Part shown: positions 46,129-56,300 of the stretch, in pieces | How positions within the stretch are numbered: the first letter of the stretch is position 1 | Layout of the letters: the number at the start of each line of letters is the position of its first letter | NCBI GenBank assembly: GCA_001574975.1 | Contig: KQ965745.1 | Location: 434,001-498,000, forward strand | From: Gonapodya prolifera JEL478 | Lineage: Eukaryota > Monoblepharomycota > Monoblepharidomycetes > Monoblepharidales > Gonapodyaceae | Length of the DNA stretch: 64,000 nt | Reading direction: 5' to 3' | The notes under the pieces: generated by a model | Database searches by the model: none | The model's input: the letters and a program-made list of their open reading frames with translations, nothing else | Told to the model about the DNA's origin: nothing | Position numbers and translations under genes: made by a program

Positions 46129-48968
46129 ATGTCGCACGCGCACGCACACAGTCACAGCCAGCCGCAGCAGAAGGGACACCTGGCGCGCATTGCACGGGAG
46201 AACGCGGCGCTGGCGTTTCCTATTGCGCTGCCCTCCTTACCCACACCCGCGACTGCCCCACCGCTCGCGCACTCGGCACCGCAACCCGCCGCAGCACCCA
46301 CCGCACCACTCTCCTCGCGCAACCCACGCAACCCCGACAACGCTCCGCCGCCACCCTCCGCACTCCCACTCTCTCACTCCTTCTCCCCCTCCCTCGCACA
46401 CCGCGCACACTCCTCATCCTCTCTCTCATCCTCCCTCGCCCGCTCGCTCGCCTCATCCCCCGGCGCCGCTGTCCAGCACTACCCCTCCGTCCAGCGCGCG
46501 CTCCAACAGTCTCCGCAACCCTTGCGACCGTCGCCGCCGTCATACATCTCGCCCTCCTCGTCCTTTGCCTCATCCTCCGCGTCCACACTCCTCGCCTCAA
46601 CTCCACCATCCTCTGCCTCGTCCTCGCCCGTACCAACACGCTCGCTCAAAGTCTCACCATCCTCGTCACCTTCGCCCAAATCGTCCGTTCATGGAAGCGC
46701 CAATACGACTGGGTCGTCGGGGTCGGCCAAGAAGCCCCCACCAGGTGAGTCACACGGTCGAATGACGCATTCGCGAGCGTGAAGCCGAGCGTGAGCCAAG
46801 CGTAGCCCGAGACGGAACAAGGAACGGAGCGAAAGCGACAGCCGAGGTTCGAGTGATATGGCGTATGGCAAGGCGGACGGGTGGGGGTGGAGGTTCACCG
46901 GAGGAGCGTGGAGTGATGGAGCGTGCGGCGTGGGTTGCCGTGCCGGTGGGGATGGATGGAGGTGGAGGTGCTGTGGTTGGGTCGCGGGACTCGTTTTCCC
47001 ACCACACAAATCTCACCCCCCTCGCACCCTTCTCCCCGTCACCCGCCCCAGCAATCTTCCTCCACCTTGCCCGCCGCGACCTCCTCCGCCGCTCCCTCAC
47101 CCTCACTCTCACACACCACCACCGCCTTCTCTATTCCATCCCCGTCCACCCGTCCAAAACCCGGGAGGCCGAACGAGCCGTGAAAGTGGCGAGAGGGTTG
47201 ATGGCAAGAATGAGTGTGGTGGAGGTCGCGGGGGCGGTTAAGAGGGCGGGGGGGGGGTGTGAGTGTGGGAGTGATGGTGAGTTGGAGACGAGCGACCGAG
47301 GACTAAGCGCCGCAAAGGCGCTGACCGAGGCTGTCCGCTGGAGGCGAACTCTCAGGGCAGCGGAATATTCTCGCGGAATGTACATCGAATCCCAACCGCG
47401 ACGCGATCTAACCGCACCACACCTCCCACCTCCCACACCCCACGCACACCCCACTCGTTCCCAGAGTGCGAAGACGAGCCCTCCTCGGACGCCTCCGTCA
47501 CGCTCCTCCTCCGCCTGCTGGGGTATGCCGACCCACAAGGCCACCCTTACGTGCTCCGCATGGGACGGCTCATGGCCGACCTCTCCCCGCCGCGCGACCG
47601 GGACGCCGATTCGGGGATCGACGTCGACTGGGGCCGGCGCAAAGCACCCGGCGCCGTGCGTGCCCTCCCGCGCATGGGCACGGGCGGCGGCGGCGCCACG
47701 GCGGCGGTGGCAGATCCGGTTCTGGACGCGGCGGCCGAAGTGTCGGATATTGACCTGGTGGACGAGATGGTCGACGCCGACTCGGGTGGGGCTGGAAAAA
47801 AGTTGGGCCGGTTCCTTGCCGAAGCCTACGAGCGAAAACGTGTCGGCGACAAGCTCGTGCGCGCGCGGGCCGAGGCCGTCGTCAAGGCCACGTCGGGGCT
47901 CGGTGCGGCGGGGGGGAAGTACAGCAAGGAGTGGCGCGGGGATGCCAAGAGGGTCAAGGCGAGGGGGTATAAGGAACGCGGGGTTGTGAGGTTGAGGGAG
48001 ATTGTGAGGGGGGAGAAGGGCGCGAGTGGGTTGAGGGAGGGGTGGGGCGTGGAGGGCGGGTTGGTGGTTGAAGGGTGGAGGCCGGGTGGTGAGTTTTTGG
48101 GGTTCGGCGGGCCGGAAGCGTTGCGTGCGTACGTGGCTCATCACCTCACCACCCCCCTGCACCTCCACCTCCACCACCACAACTACCGCCAACAAACAAC
48201 ACAGGCGCCCTCGGCACAGTCACGCTCCAGCTCGACACCGACCCCAAACGCTCTCTCGTCGTCGACCTCTCCGAACTCCAACGCCAGTCCAGCGCATGGG
48301 CGCTCTCCTCCACGCCGCCCGAAGCCTCGCACCTCTCCTCGTCCATGTTCGCCCTGCTCGTCGCCCGCGCCGAACTCCACCTCGGGGTCGACGTCGGCGC
48401 GCTCAAGGTCCGTCGCGGGGGCGGCCTCTTTGGGAAAAAGGACGCACCGGCGGGACCCGAGACCGACTTCCGAGACGGAGATATCGTCCTCGTCGTGCAG
48501 GGCGGCGGCGGGGGCGCGCTGTCCCGAAAATCGTCGCAGCTGTCCATGGCCTCGCTGTCTTCCTCCGTCGGGTCCATGTCCATGGGCGGCGGCATGTTTG
48601 GCCGCGCTGCCACATCGCCCGTCATGGACGGCGACGGCCCGCTCGCGAGGTCCGTCACGCCCACCCCGCTGGCCGCCGCCGGGGTGTCCAAATCGACCAG
48701 TGCGATCACGGCGGGGATGGCACCCTCGTCGGCGCCACGGACTGCCCCCGGGCCCCCTATGGGGAAGCTTGGCGGGCTTAGGAGCTTGACGATGGTGCCG
48801 AGGGTGGGGTCGTCGCCCAACTTGAGTGGGAGTGGGGGGAGCTCCGGGACGGGAGCAGGCGCGACCAGGGGACTGCTTGGGCTGCTCAAGGGGGCAGGTG
48901 GGAAGCGTGCGGAAGCCGTGGCGGCGGCGACGAGTACTGTGACGGTGGTGGTGAAGGAGCAGGATTAG
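46129..48968 (+). CDS. Unrecognised 754-aa protein
   Basis: Four exons (46129-46744, 47052-47276, 47465-48124, 48205-48968) sum to exactly 755 codons from ATG 46129 (MSHAHAHSHSQ). Residues 1-205 are Ser/Pro/Ala-rich and disordered. The join KKPPPAIFLHLARRDLLRRS starts a helical region. GSDECEDEPSSDASV then leads to VTLLLRLLGYADPQGHPYVL. The last exon opens ALGTVTLQLDTDPKRSLVVD, with strand-like SSMFALLVARAELHLGVDVG, and ends in a long Gly/Ser/Ala tail. No known domain is recognised. Introns 46745-47051 and 47277-47464 both carry introner-like repeats. An alternative start further upstream would add a Gly/Arg-rich stretch and a hydrophobic TLVIVACGAALLLP segment. Confidence 0.7.
46745..47051 (+). 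repeat. Introner-like repeat D (754-aa gene, intron 1)
   Basis: This 307-nt intron begins GTGAGTC. It contains GTCGAATGACGC, GAGCGTGAAGCCGAGCGTGA, GGAACGGAGCGAAAGCG, CCGAGGTTCGAGTGATATGG and TTCACCGGAGGAGCGTGGAG. These are variants of the GCGGAGCG, GAGTGA and CCGGAGG words in repeats A-C and E. It is the most diverged member. Confidence 0.45.
47277..47464 (+). repeat. Introner-like repeat E (754-aa gene, intron 2)
   Basis: This 188-nt intron begins GTGAGTTGGAGACGAGCG. It has GACCGAGGAC, GGCGCTGACCGAGG, CTGTCCGCTGGAGGCGAACT and AGCGGAATATTCTCGCGG. The TGTCCGC(C/T)GGAGGCGAA word is shared with repeat A, and AGCGGAATA is shared with repeat C. Confidence 0.55.
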
Positions 48969-49639
48969 ACTGTGGTGAGGGGCGGGCTGTGGGCGCGGGG
49001 CAGGGATGTATTGGACTCTAGATGGTATTGAGCACCTTGTGTGGGTATTGTATATATCGATGGACGGACAGACAGATGGACATGGTGATGTGAAGGCTTC
49101 GGCGTGGGGGACTGGACGGTCGTGTGATTAGATCTGAGATACGGTATACATCCAAAGATAACATAGATAGTTTGTGTTTTAGTTTTTTTTTTCTTTGTTT
49201 TTTGTGATTGTGGTTTTTGAACGAGGGTGTGTTCGGCGTAATCCGTTACCATTCCGTGCTGTCATGGCTTGGATGATGGAGTGTGTTCATCAAACGATGC
49301 ACTAGTCAAACGTGTTTCAGTGACAATTTAAGTGCTAATGTTGCTTGTCAATGAGGAAAAGATACAGAAATTGATTGCATTTGATTACAAATCTCCCATC
49401 AGAAAACACCGCGATCCTGAACCACAAGTCGACCAGATGTAGAATTAACAATCAGATGCGACTCGAAACGAAATCACACTCAAATTTCTTCTTCGCTCCC
49501 ATCGCTGCCAACTTGACCCGTACGTATTTCTCGAATGGGTGTACAAACTCCACTTTAGGGAGTCGGCCATCGTGCGCCAAAACGGATATTCTGAGATCGA
49601 AAACGTAATTGCGACATAAGGCGCTGGCTGATCTGCAAC
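48969..49639. other. Intergenic region
   Basis: 670 bases with a T-rich stretch at 49175-49215. Short frames near 49375-49608 do not form a recognisable exon. An upstream piece of the RBR-like relic may be hidden here but cannot be shown. Confidence 0.45.
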
Positions 49640-50220
49640 AAAATTGTGCGCGCTCGCAGCAAAGTAACGATCACGTTCTTACGAAGGGGTATTCGCTGCG
49701 AGGACTACGATGAGATGCTCGAGATGAACTCCCACGACAGGGCGAGCACGCATTACATATTGCAGTGGGTGGTATGCACGGTAGATTCTGTTATCAATGA
49801 CTCACTGAGGTCTTCAATAACGACAGGAAAACAAAGTCGTGCCCACAGTGCAGCAAGAACATCGAGAAGGTCGGGTTGGTATTGTGCTCCCTTGATATTT
49901 GTTTATCACAGTTCTCTTTTGGCTGACATGGACCACCTCTTACGCTCCCTCATGCAGCGGCTGTGGTAAGTTCATCCTATTGTTTTCACCACTACCTCGA
50001 GGTCGATCATCCCGCATATTCTTCCTTAGACCACATGATATGCCAACGCCCGGGCGGATGCGGATTCGAGTTCTGCTGGTGAGTTTTAACTCCTCCCTCT
50101 TCCTGAGACCATTTCCACGTCAACTGTTCCACTGTAATAAGAGGTGCCTCGCCACATACGAGCCCATTCTTCGACGCGGCAACCACAGACATAGGACGAC
50201 GGTACGTTCTGTGGTCTCTC
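49640..50220 (+). pseudogene. RBR-type E3 ligase remnant (RING2 portion only)
   Basis: Exon-like pieces spell the second half of a RING-between-RING protein in order. First is RRGIRCEDYDEMLEM, matching the linker before RING2. Next is TKSCPQCSKNIEKV, then GGCDHMICQRPGGCGFEFCW (a good RING2), then CLATYEPILRRGNHRHRTTC. Short introns with GTTGG, GTAAG and GTGAG donors separate them. No RING1 or IBR domain is visible upstream, so this is either a partial copy or a gene whose 5' half is too diverged for me to see. RING2 normally carries the catalytic cysteine for ubiquitin transfer. Confidence 0.5.
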
Positions 50221-50542
50221 TGTGAGGTGTGGGGACGTCGGAGATTCACGGGTGTTTGATCTTTCGTGCCGCTACTGGGCACGCCAAAGGGAGGAGACTA
50301 CGCATAGGTATTGAGAAAGAAAGGTTTTTCTCTTAGCAAGCAGGGTGTTGCTTTCACAGGGGGCATGAAATAAAGAAGAAATGACATGATCTGGAAAATG
50401 AATGGAGTATATAATCATGTACATATTTGACGTGACGGGAACGCCCTGTTCATACACAACAAAGATGGGCTCCAGGCTATCCTCCACGCACTGTCCTCGC
50501 CCCAGTCTCAAACGATCCGCATCCGGATCATCAACTCGGACG

Positions 50543-51669
50543 ATGCCCCGGATCTTGCGAGCGCGAAAATCTTCCCCGTCGCCGCCGGACGACGTCATCC
50601 CTGCGCCCAGCCCCCCACTCATCGTGGAAATGGTGGAGTGTGTCGTTTGCAGAAGCGAGTTCAAGGTTCGTGAGTGTGCAGTGAGCCGTTCTGGCGTGTT
50701 GATCGTGGGTGTCATCGAGGTTCATACGTCACATTGCACCTCGTATTTAGAAAGAGAACTTTCCTGCTCCGGCGAGCAACTGTCAAATATGTACGAGAAG
50801 GATACCACATATTTCATAATGCTCACATGCAAGATCATTAGCACCCCAGTACGTTTTGCGGCGAGTGTTACCAAAAGTACATCGAGGACAAGGTGCACTC
50901 CACCGACATTTGGTGCCCGATAGAGGATTGTTAGGAGAAGCTGCTTTTCGACGATGGTGAGTATGGAGGCTCTGCGAGAATCACCCGATGCGTGACAGAG
51001 TTTTGTAAACACCAACCCTAGTTTTCCGGCTCGCGTCAACATCTGCCTTTGAGCATTATGATGGTCAAATTGCGAGAACTGCTATCGTCCAACTCGCAAG
51101 TCGGCACGGATGAGCACCGTCGCAACTCCCTCACTTGTCATGATCTAATATTAACATGTCCAGCCAAACTTTCGCTGGTGCAAGAACGCGAACTTCTTAA
51201 ACGGTCAAGGTACGTGAAATTTTGTCAAGGAAAAAAATGCCCCCAAAAGTAACGGCGAACGTTGAAGTTCACAAGAGCGGCGATGCAGCGCCCATAATGA
51301 CATGCCATGTTTGCAAGACCAGGGTATGCTTTACGCATGATATGTTCTGGCGCGAGTGGGTTGCTCCACCTTTCAGGGGTGACGGATCGGTCTCGTTGGA
51401 TTGTTTCCTCGATTTTCGCACCGCACTCAGGAATATGACATGCGCATCGTACGACGCTCAAAAAACCGACAAAAGAAACGTCAAGTTGAATATCGAGTAC
51501 ATCGAACGGTGGGTGTTGGGCTCGTTATACACACCCCTTGACCACTTTCTAATCTAATCTCCCTTCATTAGAGTTACAAAGCCGTGTCCGGGGTGCAAAT
51601 ACAGAATAGAAAAGAACGCTGGCTGCAATAACATTTACTGCAGGTGCGGTAAGACGTTCAACTGGTGAG
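50543..51669 (+). pseudogene. Second RBR-type E3 ligase gene, probably decaying
   Basis: ATG 50543 starts MPRILRARKSSPSPPDD and continues to VECVVCRSEFK (first RING1 cysteines). Across an intron, HPSTFCGECYQKYIEDKVHS and IWCPIEDC complete a RING1. The next codon is TAG before EKLLFDD, a stop inside the expected domain unless spliced away. IBR-like QPNFRWCKNANFLNGQ follows, with Phe where a zinc-binding Cys is usual. PIMTCHVCKTRVCFTHDMFW comes next, then RING2-like TKPCPGCKYRIEKNAGCNNI and YCRCGKTFNW, where HM and FCW residues are altered. The losses suggest relaxed constraint. Together with the preceding relic it forms a head-to-tail pair. Confidence 0.55.
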
Positions 51670-51975
51670 GTCGACGAGCGGGGGATTGCTTGCGTCTTGG
51701 GGTGGATTTTGACGAGTTTCATCGCTCATCGATAAGGAACGCGGTGGCGCATGGAAAGGTGGCCGCACAACTCTCACGTGCATGATGGATAGTTACGTTC
51801 CATATTATAATGGGACACTACAACGAGCTTAAAGAATCATGGCAATACAACGGAGCTTGCACAAGTTTGGCCACCTTCTGACGCACAGTTCCGAACACGA
51901 GGAAACAACGGTATATACAATGAACATCTTTACACGTGCAAAATGTTTTTGTTCCTTGCAAGTGTTAGAGGAGGG

Positions 51976-52761
51976 TCAGTATCCTTCGACTGGCTGCGCA
52001 AAGTTGTGGGTATATCCGAGGATGGTCGCGTAGACGAGTAAACCTCCAAAAAAGGACAGAAGCATGGCGGGTACGGTTATCTGAGGTATGTCGCGGGGGT
52101 GTTATCGTTTCTGTGACCCACCACCGGCGTTCTTCCCGAACGCCATTACGACGAGTCCAAAACTCACCACCTGCGCGTGTGCTAGTACAAGAGGTAATCC
52201 GAAGCCCGACACCACAAAAATCGCGGTTATGAAGTAGCCGGTCTCCAGCAACCCCCTAGGATTCGTTCGTAAGTGTGGACCGAGAGCATTCAGGGAGCCC
52301 CACAGTAGTCAAGATCAGCATCACGGACTTCAAAGCAGCTACATCGGAAATGCCTTGGAAAATAGCTCACCTGGTCTCCCCGTCCCCGAACATATCATCG
52401 GCTCCAGCACACCGTCGACAAATCATGTTGGGCAGTGGCGCCAGGACGTAGGTTAGGACCACAAAGAGCGGCCACCAGTTGCTGCAATCCGTCGGTAACA
52501 CGTATTATCGGGTCAGAAGTTTGGTTACATAATGTGAAGGGAGACGATCGAATGAGATGCTCCAAACTCACCCGTACAACGCGCACGACAGAATGACAAG
52601 GAGTATCCCGCACGCCAGAAAGAAGGCCAGCAGGATGATTGCTGCTCGCGAGTCCGTCCAGGTGCATCGCAGATTAACCGACGTATCGCATCGGGGATAT
52701 TGTCAGAGGACTGCTCCATCTCAAGACACGAAGAGGTGTACCTACTTCGCATTGTCCCCAT
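51976..52761 (-). CDS. VPS55: Vps55 family endosomal sorting protein
   Basis: The protein is a small four-helix membrane protein of late endosomes, the partner of Vps68 and relative of human LEPROT/OB-RGRP. Five exons (52746-52761, 52572-52641, 52371-52481, 52168-52255, 51976-52080) sum to exactly 130 codons. The first exon is only 16 nt (MGTMR). The joined protein reads TIILLAFFLACGILLVILSC, then NWWPLFVVLTYVLAPLPNMI, CRRCAGADDMFGDGET, ETGYFITAIFVVSGFGLPLV, and VPAMLLSFFGGLLVYATILG. These are the family's TM1-TM4 and its Pro-Asn-x-Ile-Cys turn. The length of 129 aa is normal for the family. No single long frame exists, so simple ORF calling misses this gene. It is divergent from the giant kinase gene. 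Confidence 0.93.
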
Positions 52762-53341
52762 GGTTTTCTATTTCGCGAAGACGGTGGTTAGGGTAGGACG
52801 GTCGCAATTGAAGGGATTGGAAACTCCACAATTCTGGTGATGCTGCCCCAATCACCTTTCTCGGCTGCCCACCCCTTCACCAACATGTCCACAAGGCCAA
52901 TAAGCCAAGTGTCGTCTAGGTGGTTCAATGTGATTTTGAGCCTGAATTGCAGGGGAAACCCGATAACAACAGCCAATTGAAGAATAAGATCAAATAGTTT
53001 TGAAACATTGCAAGATAAAATCGCATTTGATATTTGAGTCGTATATTGGGGAACGCCACTCTGCCTTTTTTTCGACCTTGGGCCGCCCTTCCCTCAATCA
53101 AGTCGAGTCTGCCACTTCCTCCTTTTCCGGGGAAATTCGACGCACACGGTCGGCGTTCTTCGCCCTCGCCTGCAACGGCGCCCATTTGGCTGCCACCTTC
53201 TCTCCTCTGCCCACCGCTCGCTCGCTCGGCATCCCCGTCCCGTGACAGCCTCCAGGCCAGCAAGACATATCGGCGGGGGTCAGGGCGAATCTCGGATCAG
53301 AACCCGAACCATCGGGACTGTCGGACCTGGAGCAGAAGAAA
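52762..53341. other. Divergent promoter region (VPS55 and giant kinase)
   Basis: 580 bases between two outward-facing starts. No gene or obvious repeat is present. Pyrimidine-rich stretches lie ahead of the kinase ATG. Confidence 0.55.
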
Positions 53342-56300
53342 ATGGCCGACAAGTCCGGAAAGAAGCGGTTCAAATGGAGTGGACTCTTTGGCTTCGGCGG
53401 ACCGGAGGGTCCTCAGTTGGGAAGCGGCGGCCTGGAAAGTTCGCTCCCCACGCACCACGAGGTGTCGCACACACGCAGCACGAGTGGAAGTGCAGTCGGG
53501 GGAGGGTCGGGCGGTGGGGTTGCCGGATTCTTTGGGTCGTTGGGCAGCGCGAGCGGGCTTAGTGCAATACCCGGAAGCAGTCCAGCGCGGGAGCCGCCAT
53601 CGCAGGGAAACGCAAATGGAAGCCCGCGTCTGCATTTGAACTTGCATCCTACTGAGTCGCTCTCCCTCTACTCCGGTGCCGGCACCGGACCCAAGGACTC
53701 CTCCCACACTCCTCCCACTCGGGGCCACGCATACTCTCTCTCACTTGGGGCACCAACCGGCGATTCTCTTGCGATGGTCCCATCTTCAGGGCCCAGCTAT
53801 CTTTACTCGCAGTCGTCGGTTCCCTCCACTCTACCCATTTCCTCTTCTTCCCGCCGACTGTCGGATGCCCCAGATGTCATTCCTCCTCGTCATATCTCTG
53901 CGCGGGGTCTCAGACAGTCACAAGCGAATCCTTCTGCTCCGCCTACTACCGGATCGTTGTCGCTCTCTACGTCGCATTCTTCCGTCCTTCCCTCCAAACC
54001 ACCTCAACTCCCAAATACAATCTACTCGTCCACTTCCCTCAACTACACACCGACAAATCCATACCTCCTATCTCGTCCCGACCAGCCACAGTCTGGAAGT
54101 TTGGAGCCAGAGCCATTCGATCGAGCGCTACCTCCGATACCCGCATCAGGACCTCCATTTGATGCAGATGGGTTCCATCGGTCGTCAGCACAACCCCTCA
54201 TCTACGAGCGGGATCGCGACCGGGGAGATCGTCCTTCCCCACGACGGGGGAGAAACCCGAACCTCCCTGCTCCACTCTTCCTCGCTGCATCTCCCGATCC
54301 CAATGCTGGGCTTCAACCACCTCGGACCAGGGATCGGAGGGTCACATCCGAGTCGGAACCGGATCGTACTCCTTCTCGCAACAATCGTTTCTCGCTGCCG
54401 TTTCTATCCTCGCCTACGCCTCCAGAATCTCCCACAACGGCATCGGCTTCCCGGTCAGGAAGCAGCCCTTCCCCTCGAACCCCACAAGCGACGGGCGCAA
54501 CTTCCACGACTTCTCCGCCCTCTCCCAAACTCCTCTCCGCCAATTCAGTGGGCGCTCTTTCCTCGACGTCGTCTCCAAAGTCGTCTGCGGCGACTCTAGC
54601 TGCTTCGAGTCCTGCGGTGCCTCCTCCCCCTTCCTCCTCACTTACAGTACCTGGAGCAAAGTTCCAGTCTCCGCCCTCCCCTACCACCGCAGAAGCAGAA
54701 GAGTCATCAAAGTCCCGTTCGCGACCATTGTCGTGGTTGGGGGTCTCGCGGCGGTCGACCAGCAGAGAGCGATCTCCACAACCTTCCTTCCGTCGCTCCT
54801 TCGGGGATTTGGACTCGGCGATATCTGCTCTGACAAAACCGTGGACATTTGGGTTATCGTCCAAACCCGCCGCAGCAGATATCACTCCACCGGACGCGGA
54901 TCGGGGCAGGCAAAGGGCGAGGACCACGTCCGCCAAGATGACTGTGATTTCACAGTCGAAACCGGACCGTGCTGTGGGGAAATCAAAGGCAGACGCGCCA
55001 TTGTTTGTTCAGCAGTCCCCGTCCACGTTGACTCGCCAGCCGGATTTCGCCTCGCCGGTGCCCCCACCGCGGAATCGACGCACCACGGCCCAAGATAGGT
55101 CAACCTCGAGAAACAGAGACGGCCGGGAACGGACTGCGGGTGTGTTTCTGTTTTCTGTTGCTGTGTTGTACGCAACTGTTGAAACCTCTTCGACCCTCAG
55201 AGTTCTCCTATCTATCACCTACGTCTTCGGTATCCCCAACGTCACCGATATCCTTGCACAAGGCATTACCCGCCACACCGATTGCCGATCTCACTTTCGC
55301 AACGGCGAAGCCTAGCTTCTCGGGCCCGAAACCCGCCGTCGATCTACACCGCAGCAACACAAATAAAGAAGTGACGCAAAAGCCTCGGACGCGAACTCAA
55401 CCGCACGAGGAGGAAGTAACGCAACCGGTGTGGACCCCCACAGTCCCAAGCCGCAAGGAGCGCGATGCTCCGCGGACGGAGGAGAAGGCTGGATTGGCGG
55501 AGTATGAGCGGGAAAAGCCGGCCGCAGTTTCTCAGGATCATGAACGTAAGGGGGAGGGACGTTTTCTTCGTTCGAGTAAAGTTTGATTAATCTTGCGCCA
55601 TCCCCCAAAATAGCCACTCCATCCCCCAATACAGCAGCTCCTGTCACTAGATCAACTGCAGTGGAGCACTCTGTGCCCCAAAAGGCGGCCAAGAATGCAT
55701 TGGATTCCAGAGCGCGTCGGTCCCTGGATGAGTGGTCCGAAGATGATGTTGGGGAAGTGAAGCCGCTAGGTAAGAATTTTGATCGATCACTTAATATCCC
55801 TCCTTTCAAATTCGTGTCTGTTGCCAGGTGTACCGGAGAGTAACCTGCGACTGGGTAGCTCAACAGTTGAGGCGTTTGGTGCGTTGACCAAGGAAAGTGA
55901 TGACCAGAAGCCGGTGCCAACGATCCAGAACCGGGGAGTCTCCCTTCCGTTACTCGTCAACTCTGAAGTGCGGGTATCGCTTCCGATTGCAGAGGTCAAA
56001 GCAGCACCAGAGGTGACTATGAAAGAAATCGACGTCGAGAGTGTGATGGAAAAGGAAGGTGAGCCTTCAGTATCTCAGTGGACTCGTGTTATTAGTAGGT
56101 AACGTGGTGCACCAAAGATGAATTTCCGGCTCCACTTTCGCCAATCGAGGAATGGTCGGAGCCTTCCCTTTCGCCGGATGGGAATCAGAAAATTGAGCCG
56201 TCAACCAGTCTTCACCGAGGATACTCGTCTCATGAGAGTGCAGTGTTCCAAGGGCGGAAGGGCGGTCAAGAGGAGGATACGGAAAGAGCCCCTTCTACAG

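Noticed and set aside
45234-46130. Minus-strand 298-codon frame
   Set aside because: It lies in simple-repeat and high-GC sequence, contains low-complexity Ser/Ala/Arg runs, and overlaps the upstream region of the 754-aa gene without a recognisable domain.
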